Assembly: GCA_031430555.1 (NCBI GenBank)
Contig: JANPBQ010000133.1
Location: forward strand, 1 to 17,947
Direction of reading: 5' to 3'
Length of the DNA: 17,947 nt
DNA from: UKL13-2 sp031430555
Lineage (GTDB): Bacteria > Pseudomonadota > Gammaproteobacteria > Burkholderiales > Usitatibacteraceae
Shown: positions 6,442 to 14,211 of the stretch, piece after piece
Numbering within the stretch: position 1 is the stretch's first letter
Layout: every line of letters begins with the position of its first letter
Made by a program: the position numbers and the translations under genes
Notes under the pieces: model-generated
The model's database searches: none
Told to the model about the DNA's origin: nothing
The model's input: the letters and a program-made list of their open reading frames with translations, nothing else

Positions 6442-7157
6442 AGTTTCTACACGTCGCCATCATTTTCGCCACGTTGGCGGGCGCAGGGATTCTCGTCAAA
6501 TCCGCGTTCAAACCGAAGCCGATCGAGAACCCGTTTCCGCGCGAATCGCGGGCCTATTTGCCGTATCTTGAGTTCGCCAAGCGCGTCGACGCGATTCCCG
6601 ATTTTGGCCGAAAACTACGTGCCGTCGCTGCCAACAGCGCCGCCCCTACTGACCCTGCGGCGCTGGGTTTCGAAATCGCCCACAACGGATTGAAGCGGGT
6701 TGATGATGCCGTGCTAGACCGTCGGCTGGATCTGATGATCAAACTGGTCGAACACGTCGATCTGCCCACCTGTGCCGCGATGGCCCGGGCGGATGCGGCG
6801 GGTGCCAAAAAACTCGCGCCGAAAATTTTGCGCGCGCTGGAGAATCTGCCTGCAGAGGATATCCGCGCGTTTTTCGATCTGACCACTAAAGCGGTCGAGG
6901 CGGAATTGAACGCAAAACCGGTGCCCTCCATTGCGAGATCGAGTGGCGACGCCGCAATGCGAAATCTGGGCGAACGGTTCAGCGACGACGAGCGCGCACT
7001 GTTGATGCGGGTGGTCGGTTACCCCAACACCGTCTCCGACAGCAGTGCCTGCTGGCTGATCAAGACCGTGTTTGCGGAGATAAAGGACATGCCGGCGAAG
7101 GAGCGGTATACCGTGTCGCGAATGTTGACGCAGGCGGGCGATGGCGGGGCGAGGTAA
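6438..7157 (+). CDS. Unknown protein with N-terminal membrane anchor
   Basis: This 239-residue protein is not recognised. It starts at a GTG codon that overlaps the chelatase stop (GTGA), so the two are translationally coupled. Residues 4-23 (hydrophobic, ending GAGILVKSAF) form a signal anchor or uncleaved signal peptide with no lipobox cysteine. The rest is mostly helical and soluble, Ala/Arg/Asp-rich, with two scattered cysteines and no known catalytic motif. Codon use matches the neighbours. The coupling suggests a link to siroheme synthesis or nitrite reduction, but that is inference. Confidence 0.8.
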   Translation: MKFLHVAIIFATLAGAGILVKSAFKPKPIENPFPRESRAYLPYLEFAKRVDAIPDFGRKLRAVAANSAAPTDPAALGFEIAHNGLKRVDDAVLDRRLDLMIKLVEHVDLPTCAAMARADAAGAKKLAPKILRALENLPAEDIRAFFDLTTKAVEAELNAKPVPSIARSSGDAAMRNLGERFSDDERALLMRVVGYPNTVSDSSACWLIKTVFAEIKDMPAKERYTVSRMLTQAGDGGAR

Positions 7158-7197
7158 TTCCGATTTGCATTCTTGGCGTCGACCACCCTCTCCCCAA

Positions 7198-7222
7198 CCC
7201 CTCCCCCATCAAGGGGGAGGGG
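7198..7222. repeat. GC-rich hairpin repeat (CCCCTCCCCC / GGGGGAGGGG)
   Basis: A perfect 10-bp stem (7198-7207 with 7213-7222) closes an ATCAA loop. It sits in a longer CCCTCTCCCCAACCCCTCCCCC context typical of dispersed intergenic repeats in proteobacterial genomes. It lies about 40 bp behind the operon of 6055-7157 and could help end transcription, though there is no strong T-run. Confidence 0.65.
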
Positions 7223-7290
7223 ATTTCAAACTATAGGTGATCGGCTGCGGGACACCCAACCCTCAGCTTTCTTCCCTCTCACCTTGCGGG

Positions 7291-7357
7291 ACAAGGGCAC
7301 ACTTGAAACGAAGTAGAAGGATCGAGGCACAAGGGAACACTTGAAACGAAGCAGAGG
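7291..7357. repeat. Imperfect 29-bp direct repeat, 38-bp period
   Basis: Copies at 7291-7319 and 7329-7357 share ACAAGGG, then C or A, then ACACTTGAAACGAAG, and differ at only three positions. The remainder of 7158-7440 holds no convincing ORF. Confidence 0.7.
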
Positions 7358-7439
7358 GGGCGGTTGCAGCGAGGCAAAATTGTCCAAGCAAAGCAGCCCG
7401 CACACCCACTGCCGCATCGCCGCGACTCGACATTGGACG

Positions 7440-7470
7440 AAAAAAAAGCCCGCGAAGCGCGGGCTTTTTT
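7440..7470. terminator. Bidirectional rho-independent terminator
   Basis: A 7-bp GC stem, GCCCGCG (7448-7454) with CGCGGGC (7458-7464), has an AAG loop. It is flanked by A8 (7440-7447) on the left and T6 (7465-7470) on the right, so a T-run follows the hairpin on both strands. It ends rhlE on the minus strand 22 nt after its stop, and could end plus-strand transcripts from 6055-7157. Confidence 0.9.
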
Positions 7471-7491
7471 ATTCAGCAAAATCTCAGCAAT

Positions 7492-8853
7492 TTACTTGTC
7501 CTGCCACGCCGGTTTGCCCGCCGGTTTGCCGAACGGCTTTCCCGCCGGCTTTCCCGTTGCACTTTTGCCGAATCCGCTGAAGCCGCTCGGTTTTTTATCG
7601 GCATACACTCGCGGCGCGCTGAATTTTTTGTCGCCGAAGTTGCCGGCGGGGCGTGCGTTGGGGCGGCCGCTGGAAGGACGCGCACCCGGATGCGATGGCT
7701 TCGAAAACACGCGTGCTTTCGGCTCCAATCCCGGAATGGTAGTCACCGGAATCAGTTGCGACGTGAAGCGCTCGATCAATTTCACCTGAAAGTGCTCGCG
7801 CACGTTGGCGAGTGAAATCGCGATGCCGTTCTTGCCGGCGCGACCGGTGCGGCCGATACGATGCACGTAATCCTCCGCGGCACGCGGCAGATCGTAATTG
7901 ATGACGTGCGAGATACCCTGCACATCGATGCCGCGCGCGGCGACATCGGTGGCGACCAGTACTTGCACGCTGCCGCGACGCAGATTTTGCAGCGTGCGGG
8001 TGCGGGCACCCTGCTTCATGTCACCATGCAACGCGGCGACCGAGAATCCTTTTTCGTTCAGGTTGCTGGCCAAATCATCGGCCGCGCGTTTGGTGGCGGT
8101 GAAGACGATGGCCTGATTCATTTCGGCATCGCGCAACAGGTGATCGAGCAGGCGATTCTTGTGGCCCATGTCGTCGGCGAAATGCAAACGCTGTTCGATG
8201 TTTTCGTGCTTCGATTGCTGGCTGTCGATGGCGATACGCACCGGGTCTTTCAGCATCGCGGTGGCGAGGCGCACGATGTTTTGCTCGAGTGTGGCCGAGA
8301 ACAGCAAGGTCTGGCGCGTCTCGGGGGTTTGTTTAACGATCGCTTCCAGATCATCCTTGAAACCCATGTCGAGCATGCGGTCGGCTTCATCGAGCACCAG
8401 CAATTGCAGGCGCGATAAATCGACGCGGCCCGATTGCATTTGATCGAGCAGGCGGCCCGGTGTCGCCACCAGAATATCGACGCCGGCTTTCAGCAATCGG
8501 TTTTGCACCGGATACGGCATGCCGCCGACCAGTGAAAGCATTTTCACTTTTTTCATCTTGCGGCCATAGGTCTCGGCGGCTTTGGTGACTTGCATCGAGA
8601 GTTCGCGCGTCGGCGTCAATACGAGAACGCGTGGACCGCGACCAGCGACCGGATGCGCCTCGATCAGCAATTGCAACGCGGGCAGCATGAAAGCAGCGGT
8701 TTTACCGCTACCCGTTTGCGAGGAAACCATCAAATCGCGTCCGGCCAATGCTTCAGGCACGGCGCGCGCTTGCACGGGGGTGGGATCGGTGTAGCCCGCA
8801 AGCGCAATCGCTTCGCGGATCGGGGCAGCTAGGCCCAAGGTATCAAAATTCAT
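7492..8853 (-). CDS. rhlE: DEAD-box RNA helicase, RhlE type
   Basis: This 453-residue ATP-dependent RNA helicase acts in RNA remodelling, probably ribosome assembly, RNA decay or cold adaptation. Motifs appear in order: Q motif (Gln28 in GYTDPTPVQ), motif I at 45-52 (SQTGSGKT), Ia (PTRELSMQV), TPGRLLD, motif II D155-E-A-D158, motif III SAT, and motif VI at 331-340 (HRIGRTGRAG). The last ~65 residues are a basic Gly/Pro/Lys/Ser-rich tail with GKPAGKP repeats, typical of RhlE-like proteins and likely RNA-binding. The ATG at 8853 (MNFDTLGL) fits the family start; an in-frame extension to 8943 carries no helicase homology. A long leader precedes it and a strong terminator follows. Confidence 0.93.
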   Translation of the reverse strand: MNFDTLGLAAPIREAIALAGYTDPTPVQARAVPEALAGRDLMVSSQTGSGKTAAFMLPALQLLIEAHPVAGRGPRVLVLTPTRELSMQVTKAAETYGRKMKKVKMLSLVGGMPYPVQNRLLKAGVDILVATPGRLLDQMQSGRVDLSRLQLLVLDEADRMLDMGFKDDLEAIVKQTPETRQTLLFSATLEQNIVRLATAMLKDPVRIAIDSQQSKHENIEQRLHFADDMGHKNRLLDHLLRDAEMNQAIVFTATKRAADDLASNLNEKGFSVAALHGDMKQGARTRTLQNLRRGSVQVLVATDVAARGIDVQGISHVINYDLPRAAEDYVHRIGRTGRAGKNGIAISLANVREHFQVKLIERFTSQLIPVTTIPGLEPKARVFSKPSHPGARPSSGRPNARPAGNFGDKKFSAPRVYADKKPSGFSGFGKSATGKPAGKPFGKPAGKPAWQDK

Positions 8854-8870
8854 TTCAAGTTTTTCCCGCA

Positions 8871-8939
8871 CGCCTATTCCGGTAGGCGCGCACAAACACA
8901 CACAAAAAGGGGCGTCGTTTCGATAGCGGAAACGAAACG
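8871..8939 (-). other. Two hairpins in the rhlE leader
   Basis: CGCCTA (8871-8876) pairs with TAGGCG (8883-8888) over a 6-nt loop, ending 17 nt before the rhlE start codon. CGTTTCG (8916-8922) pairs with CGAAACG (8933-8939) over a 10-nt loop. Both would form in the predicted ~260-nt rhlE leader and might influence translation, for example with temperature. Confidence 0.4.
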
Positions 8940-9119
8940 GCAACTAAGACCGGAGAATTCTCGACGGAGAATGAATCAGATCAAACGGTGACGCACCAAC
9001 ATCGGCGCCAACCAATTTGCGATCCATGATGGCTTTTGATGAAGCCGGAAGGAAAAGCGGGGGGAGGAGACGATGAACATTTGCGATGCTTTTTAATCAA
9101 TGCTGCATCGCACAAACGA

Positions 9120-9148
9120 ACTATACGCGAGATGGGTGGAAATGCAAA
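9120..9148 (-). promoter_or_regulatory. Sigma-70 promoter predicted for rhlE
   Basis: On the minus strand TTTGCA (9148-9143, four of six -35 bases) is followed after exactly 17 bp by TATAGT (9125-9120, five of six -10 bases). The start would be near 9113, leaving a leader of about 260 nt before rhlE. Confidence 0.5.
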
Positions 9149-9499
9149 GTGAATTATTGTTGCACCCGCGAAAATGGGGGAAAGTCTAGTATTGGTGCGG
9201 TGTTTGGGATATTTTTGCTTGGAGAGGCGCGCCGACACTTGAGTCTGACTCGCCGCGACGGAGACCCATCCCCAGAGATTGTCCTCCTGAGCGAAGTGAA
9301 CCTGGAAACGGCAGTTGGCCGGGTGCGAGTGTGCATTTTGCGGGCTTCCAGGCAAGGTCTTAGTTGGCAACCGCGACGACGCAGGCTTCACCCTGCCTGA
9401 AGCGACCTATCACAACGCGGTGCCGGGCCCAGTGAGCATTGCGCCCATTTTCTTGCGCCCCAAGATCAGATCAAATTTGTGGCGCGTTGCATTTCAAAA
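9149..9499. other. Intergenic stretch without a supported gene
   Basis: Small open frames here lack ribosome binding sites and protein-like composition. A 6-bp hairpin, GCTTCA (9385-9390) with TGAAGC (9398-9403), lies about 100 bp behind the stop of the DUF4386 gene and lacks a T-run. Otherwise nothing was recognised. Confidence 0.5.
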
Positions 9500-10213
9500 T
9501 TACGCGACGCGCCGTGCCACCGCGGAATCACCGCGTCGCGAATACCAGATGAAGGCTGCTCCCAGCACGATCATCCAGAGCGGAAGCAGGCTATTGTTGA
9601 TTTTCGACACGATTTGCACGGCGTTTTCGACGTTTCTAAACGCGCCAACCATGAACAACGTCGAAAAAGCAATTCCCGACCAGCCAAGCCATTTCGGGAA
9701 ATTTTCTTCGAGGATCATGGAGAAACCCGTGAGCAGGAAAAACGCGCCTAGCGCGATCTCTCCCAGGAACTCGCCGATATAGTTGCCAAGGTAGAGGTTC
9801 AACCCATTGAAAACGGCCTCAAGGCTGCTTCGGGTTTCCGCGCCTGCTTGCGAATAAATCTCTGCCAATGCCCAGTGCATGCTCGGCCAGCGCATCAAAC
9901 CCAGGCACATCGCGAACGTACCGATTGAAACGAGGACGAGTGCCAATGTCATACGGCCGCGGCTCGCCGGGCAGGCAAAGTATGCGCCGACCGCGCCGGG
10001 TATCAGTAGCAAGGGTAGGAACGCATAGATCGCCCATACGGCCCTCATGATGGATCCTCCGCCGCGAAGGCGTGGAAGCACGTCCGTCGCACTTCCCTTG
10101 AGAATGTTGGGGTAATCGAAGTTCGCGGCCAGATAGCTGAAGACGAATACGAATGCCAACGCGCCGACAATGAAACTGATGCCACCGGCAAGTATGATTT
10201 TGCGATATTTCAT
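9500..10213 (-). CDS. DUF4386-type integral membrane protein
   Basis: This 237-residue protein has about six hydrophobic segments spread over its length, beginning with ILAGGISFIVGALAFVFVFSYL. The charged tail ends YSRRGDSAVARRVA. Size, helix spacing and the conserved-looking middle (ALAEIYSQAG, NLYLGNYIGEFLGE) resemble the DUF4386 family of unknown function; this is from memory and not certain. The ATG at 10213 has a clear GGAG ribosome binding site 7 nt upstream; the in-frame extension to 10363 is not membrane-like and was left out. It is followed on the same strand by a long gap and then rhlE. Confidence 0.8.
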   Translation of the reverse strand: MKYRKIILAGGISFIVGALAFVFVFSYLAANFDYPNILKGSATDVLPRLRGGGSIMRAVWAIYAFLPLLLIPGAVGAYFACPASRGRMTLALVLVSIGTFAMCLGLMRWPSMHWALAEIYSQAGAETRSSLEAVFNGLNLYLGNYIGEFLGEIALGAFFLLTGFSMILEENFPKWLGWSGIAFSTLFMVGAFRNVENAVQIVSKINNSLLPLWMIVLGAAFIWYSRRGDSAVARRVA

Positions 10214-10241
10214 CGGGAGTCTCCTTCGCCATGGGTTGTAC

Positions 10242-10258
10242 GATGCATCGAGTGCATC
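10242..10258. repeat. 6-bp inverted repeat upstream of the DUF4386 gene
   Basis: GATGCA (10242-10247) and TGCATC (10253-10258) enclose a TCGAG loop, about 30 bp before the gene start. It could be an operator or a weak hairpin after the gene at 10367-11092. No regulator can be assigned. Confidence 0.3.
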
Positions 10259-10366
10259 AACATCGGCCATGGTCATTGAAATGCACCTTGCGCGTTCAAG
10301 TCCTGCATATCGCAAACAATTGAAATGCGATTTTGAAGAGCCCGGCAACGAGACTGTCGGCACATC

Positions 10367-11092
10367 CTAACGCTTTTTCCGTGACCGCTTGGGCACCTTC
10401 TTCACTACCTCTTTCTCTTGTCGCCACATTTCCGGAAAAATCTTCCTGCCAAGATCCGGCCGCGTATCGTACAAAACCAGTATCGCCACATACGCAACCG
10501 GCAACGCGTAAAAACCCCATTCTCCGAAGTGGGTCATCACAAAGCTCAGGAAAATAAAGGTAGCGATCAAGGTGACTTGCACGGCGTAGTCGGCCATGGA
10601 TCGCTTGCGATCCTGCGCGAGGTCGCCCACCACCGGTGCCGCCTGCGGCGACGTACCTTTCTCGCCGACGACCGTCGTCGCTTCAAAGCCGAGTTGCGCG
10701 CGCAAGCCCGCGATGAGCGAAATAAAGGCGACCAAGACCCAAAATTTCCTGTGCGACAGCACCTCCCACCAATCGGTGCCTTCGCTCAAACTGATAATTA
10801 GCGTCACCCCAAAAATCGGCACCATGATGAAAGCCGCGACCACAGCGAGAAAAATGCTCAGTATTGCGACTGCCGCCAATCGGGCCGGCAGCAATGCGGC
10901 GCGCGGATCAACTGTGGTGGGGTCGGTGGACGCGCGCGTCAGGCCGACGATCAGCACCAGCCCCAGCGAGAGATTGAATGCGGTCAACAGCAGGTAGCGG
11001 GGAATGCTGCCGTCGAGCAAATATAACGAGACCAGCGGCGTCGCGTGGCGGGCCACGTCGTAAGTGAATTTCTTGAAATTGATCACTGGCAA
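10367..11092 (-). CDS. Unknown multi-pass membrane protein
   Basis: This 241-residue protein has about six hydrophobic segments (for example YLLLTAFNLSLGLVLIVGL, AAVAILSIFLAVVAAFIMV, VTLIATFIFLSFVMT and ALPVAYVAILVLY). It ends with a very basic tail (KKVPKRSRKKR). The opening block resembles DUF6498-type membrane proteins, but this is a weak impression. No catalytic motif is seen. It lies 153 bp upstream of the DUF4386-type gene on the same strand, so the two may be cotranscribed. Codon use matches the neighbours. Confidence 0.8.
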   Translation of the reverse strand: MPVINFKKFTYDVARHATPLVSLYLLDGSIPRYLLLTAFNLSLGLVLIVGLTRASTDPTTVDPRAALLPARLAAVAILSIFLAVVAAFIMVPIFGVTLIISLSEGTDWWEVLSHRKFWVLVAFISLIAGLRAQLGFEATTVVGEKGTSPQAAPVVGDLAQDRKRSMADYAVQVTLIATFIFLSFVMTHFGEWGFYALPVAYVAILVLYDTRPDLGRKIFPEMWRQEKEVVKKVPKRSRKKR

Positions 11093-11660
11093 TCCGCTCC
11101 GCCTGAATAGACCGATGTGAATTCGACGTAAATGAGTCTACGTCATCGTCGGGCAATCGCGTGAACCAGGCATGCCTTTTCGCGCGCGCAGAAATAAACC
11201 CCAGCATTCACGCGCCTTTACAAACACAAATGGCCTGAACGCCGCTACCGTTATTGAGTTTCATGTTTCGATTGCGCTGTGCGCCGGGCTGAATGCCGTA
11301 GAGGGCACATCGCCCGCCTATCGTGGCTCACGCAGACTGATCAGTGGTTCGCTCGTTCGAGACCTGCCATTCCGTGACAACGTCAAGCGCGCAGGGCGCG
11401 GCCGCGATTTCCCGCAAGACGGAAGCGGAAATTCATCGCCCACCCTGCATTCACAAGCTGAATACAATTTCTCTTCGTCGTCCTCGCCCAAGCGCTCAAT
11501 GCCCGTTCGTCGAATCGCTTGAATTCAGGTAAGGCGCGTGATCCGGCGAACAGGCGCGAAGACGGCCGCATGGGAAAATTGGCGACCGACCGGTCTGCTC
11601 ATTTATAGCTGTGGCAACATAGCGGATTCTTGATTATCCCTGCACACAAGGAAACGAATC
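11093..11660. other. 568-bp intergenic region between divergent genes
   Basis: The region separates the membrane protein (minus) from the exported lyase (plus). A 6-bp inverted repeat, GACGTA (11125-11130) with TACGTC (11139-11144), lies about 35 bp upstream of the membrane protein start and could be an operator. A poor plus-strand promoter candidate (TTGGCG at 11579-11584 and TATAGC at 11604-11609, 19-bp spacer) precedes the lyase. No supported gene was found; an open frame at 11172-11522 lacks coding character. Confidence 0.45.
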
Positions 11661-13166
11661 ATGCAGAACCACAAAATTCTCCCGTTGCTTTCGGTATTGG
11701 CAATGTCACTCTTCGCCGCCAACGCATTCGCGCAAAAAGCACCGCCGCGCGATCAATTCTTCTGGTTGGGCGAGATCAACAAGGCCACCGCTGTGATCAA
11801 CACCGACGAGGGTTTGCTGGATAAAACCAAGACGCCCAACATTGCGGCGGGGATCGTCAAGGTGCTGGAAGACGGTGCCAAGCCGGGCGCCAAGAGACCC
11901 TTCAGGGTCATCGACTTTGAACCCTTGTTGATCAGTGCGTCGAGCCAGGAGGCTAGTCTGCTGCACGCCGGCCGATCAAGCCAGGATATGTTCGCCACTT
12001 ACCGTGCGGCGATCATGCGGGAAAACCTGTTGAACCTGGCCGATCAGCTCAACAAGACCTCTGAGTCGCTGGTGAAATTAGCCGATGAGCACAAGCAAAC
12101 GATCGTGCCCAATTACACCAATGGTGTCGCGGCACAACCGAATAGTCTGGGCCACATGTGGTTGGGCCACGCCGCCGGATTCGAGCGTGATGCGCAGCGC
12201 ATCCGCGAAGCCTATGCGCGCATCGATCGCTCGCCGATGGGCACCACGGTACTGAACGGCAGCAGTTGGCCCTTGAATCGCACCCGCATGGCGGAGTATC
12301 TCGGCTTTGCGGCGGTTGTCGATAACGCTTACGATGCGGCACAAATCTCGTCGAGCGAATATCCGGTGGAAGTGGCTGCGGTTGTGACGAGCATTGGCTT
12401 GCACGTAGGTCATTTCATTCAGGACGTGATGACCCAATATGCGCAGACGCGACCGTGGATCCTGCTGCAGGTGAGCGGCCGCAACACGCGAGTTTCCAGC
12501 GCCATGCCGCAAAAACAAAATCCGATTCTCCTGACGGAAACGCGGCGCGATGTTTCCTCCGCGCTGGCGTTGGCGATGGGACCCATCATGCGCGCACACA
12601 ACATCACGCCCGGTATGCAAGACCCCAAGGAGGAAAGTTCCAACACCGAAATGGTGCAAAGCGCCATTCACTTCCTTCGGCAATTTGATCGCGTATTGAA
12701 CGCATTGGTGATCAACCCCGATCGTGCCCTGGAGGAATTGAACGGCGACTGGACGGCATCGCAAGAGCTCGCGGACGTGTTGATGAGCAAATACAAAGTG
12801 CCGTTCCGCGTGGGCCATCACTTCGGCGCTGAAGTCGTGACCTTTGCAAAACTCAACAACATCAAACCGCTGGATTTCCCTTATGTGGAAGCGAAAAAAA
12901 TATTTCACGAGTCCGTCAAGGAATATAGCGCGACACTGGAGCTGCCGATGAGTGAGCAGGAATTTCGATCCGCCTTGAACCCGGTCGCCATCGTGCAAAA
13001 TCGCCGTACCGTCGGTGGTCCGCAGAAGGCGGAGATGACGCGGATGCTGGCGCTGGCAAAAATAAAGTTGAAGGAACAAAACGATTGGATCAGTGCAAGA
13101 CGAAGCGCGATCGACACTGCGCTGGGCAAGTTGAATAAGGATTTTTCCAAGTTGCTGGCACCGTAG
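11661..13166 (+). CDS. Exported fumarase/argininosuccinate-lyase superfamily protein
   Basis: This 501-residue protein has a Sec signal peptide (LPLLSVLAMSLFAANAFA, cut near residue 24), so it should act in the periplasm. The mature part follows the ArgH layout: LHAGRSSQDMFAT (ArgH LHTARSRNDQ-like), TIVPNYTNGVAAQP (ArgH TxMPGYTHLQPAQP), DRSPMGTTVLNGSSWPLNR, and the signature loop VSSAMPQKQNP at 278-288. The catalytic loop serines 279-280 and Lys285 are kept. The usual His after Thr153 is Asn154, and the signature Gly is Val278, so the substrate is probably not argininosuccinate. The ATG has an AAGGA ribosome binding site 8 nt upstream. It converges on the GST gene with a 17-bp gap. Its beta-elimination substrate is unknown. 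Confidence 0.88.
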   Translation: MQNHKILPLLSVLAMSLFAANAFAQKAPPRDQFFWLGEINKATAVINTDEGLLDKTKTPNIAAGIVKVLEDGAKPGAKRPFRVIDFEPLLISASSQEASLLHAGRSSQDMFATYRAAIMRENLLNLADQLNKTSESLVKLADEHKQTIVPNYTNGVAAQPNSLGHMWLGHAAGFERDAQRIREAYARIDRSPMGTTVLNGSSWPLNRTRMAEYLGFAAVVDNAYDAAQISSSEYPVEVAAVVTSIGLHVGHFIQDVMTQYAQTRPWILLQVSGRNTRVSSAMPQKQNPILLTETRRDVSSALALAMGPIMRAHNITPGMQDPKEESSNTEMVQSAIHFLRQFDRVLNALVINPDRALEELNGDWTASQELADVLMSKYKVPFRVGHHFGAEVVTFAKLNNIKPLDFPYVEAKKIFHESVKEYSATLELPMSEQEFRSALNPVAIVQNRRTVGGPQKAEMTRMLALAKIKLKEQNDWISARRSAIDTALGKLNKDFSKLLAP

Positions 13167-13183
13167 CGTCTTGTAACGCGCCG

Positions 13184-13855
13184 CTAACTCAGCAACGCAT
13201 ACTCCCCGCCCCGCTGGATCGCCCGCCGATACGCGGGCCGCGCGTGAATCCGCGCGAGAAAATCCGCTAGCTGCGGGTAATGTTTGTCGAGCCCGCCACG
13301 CGCCGAAGCGGCCTCCAGCGGAAAGCTCATCTGGATATCGGCCGCGCTAAACGCGTCGCCCGCAAACCAGCCCGTCTTGGCGATTTCGGCTTCCATGTAT
13401 TGCAGTTGCTGCTTCAGTTCGGGGTCGATGAACGATTGCTTCACGTTCGCCGAAATTTTCCGGGCGATCGGTTTCACAAAAAACGGCATCGGCGCAACCT
13501 CAACGCGGTTGAAGATCAGTTTCATCAGCAGTGGCGGCATCGCCGAGCCTTCGGCGAAGTGCAGCCAATAGGTGTAGCGCCGCCGCGCGTCCGTCCCGGC
13601 GGCGGGCATGAAGCGGCCCGCCCCAAAGCGCTCCATCAGGTACTCGATGATGGCACCGGACTCCGCGACCGTCACATCGCCATCGGTCACCACAGGCGAT
13701 TTGCCCAGAGGATGCACTGCGCGCAAGGATGCCGGCGCGCGCATCGTTATCGGATCGCGCTGGTAACGCTTGATTTCATATTCGACACCCAGTTCTTCAA
13801 GCAGCCAAAGAATGCGTTGCGAACGGGAGTTGTTCAGATGATGGACGGTAAGCAT
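13184..13855 (-). CDS. Glutathione S-transferase
   Basis: This 223-residue cytosolic protein conjugates or reduces substrates with glutathione. The N-terminal thioredoxin fold runs to about residue 80. It contains Ser10/Ser12 near the usual catalytic position (LNNSRSQRILWLLEEL), the cis-proline region GKSPVV (Pro54) and the glutathione-binding Glu65-Ser66 (AESGAIIEYL). The all-helical C-terminal domain includes WFAGDAFSAADIQMSFPL, the family N-capping region. Length is typical. The ATG at 13855 begins MLTVHHL as expected; its ribosome binding site is weak. The substrate is unknown and the neighbours give no clue. Confidence 0.93.
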   Translation of the reverse strand: MLTVHHLNNSRSQRILWLLEELGVEYEIKRYQRDPITMRAPASLRAVHPLGKSPVVTDGDVTVAESGAIIEYLMERFGAGRFMPAAGTDARRRYTYWLHFAEGSAMPPLLMKLIFNRVEVAPMPFFVKPIARKISANVKQSFIDPELKQQLQYMEAEIAKTGWFAGDAFSAADIQMSFPLEAASARGGLDKHYPQLADFLARIHARPAYRRAIQRGGEYALLS

Positions 13856-13876
13856 GATGTTCTCTTGTGAGGGTCA

Positions 13877-14161
13877 TTGGAATGCGGCGGGCACATCACC
13901 ATACGCGGCATTTTGGAGATTGGATCGGGCGGATCGGGAACACCGCCAGCCAGCACTAAATACCGATGGATTAACAGTCGCGCGGCGGACGCGTTTGGAC
14001 ACAAATTGGCGACGCCGGACATGGCAAGTTCCGCGGGCGGCTTTAGTTACCGGCGCGAACGGCGCGACGATCCGGTGATCGACGCACTATTGTCAGTGCA
14101 GGAAAAACTGTGGGATTTGCGGCGGGAAGTTCCGGCGGAAAGTTGCGTGATCGAAAAATAG
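13877..14161 (+). CDS. Doubtful small ORF of unknown function
   Basis: The open frame gives 94 residues from a TTG codon with no well-spaced ribosome binding site. The first in-frame ATG (14021) would give only 46 residues. The second half (RRERRDDPVIDALLSVQEKLWDLRREVP) has codon use like real genes here and predicts an amphipathic helix; the first half is less convincing. It lies between two minus-strand genes and stops just before a hairpin. It is not recognised and may be noise. Confidence 0.3.
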   Translation: MECGGHITIRGILEIGSGGSGTPPASTKYRWINSRAADAFGHKLATPDMASSAGGFSYRRERRDDPVIDALLSVQEKLWDLRREVPAESCVIEK

Positions 14162-14166
14162 CGCAA

Positions 14167-14201
14167 CACATTGGGCCGCGTTTCGCGCGGCCCACAATGT
14201 G
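14167..14201 (-). terminator. Hairpin terminator behind the metalloprotease gene
   Basis: TGGGCCGCG (14172-14180) pairs with CGCGGCCCA (14186-14194) over a TTTCG loop. CACAT (14167-14171) with ATGTG (14197-14201) extends the stem past a 2-nt bulge. On the minus strand a TATTTTT run follows a few bases after the stem. It begins 11 nt after the metalloprotease stop codon. Confidence 0.7.
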
Positions 14202-14211
14202 CGCCAGGAAA

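Noticed and set aside
8944..9027. 27-codon open frame in the rhlE leader as a possible leader peptide
   Set aside because: No ribosome binding site and no attenuator-like codon run; length within chance expectation.
11172..11522. 116-codon plus-strand open frame in the 568-bp intergenic gap
   Set aside because: No ribosome binding site, codon use and composition unlike the neighbours, and no recognisable motif.
12078..13079. 333-codon open frame antisense to the lyase gene
   Set aside because: The sense strand carries a clear superfamily protein with a signal peptide and a ribosome binding site.
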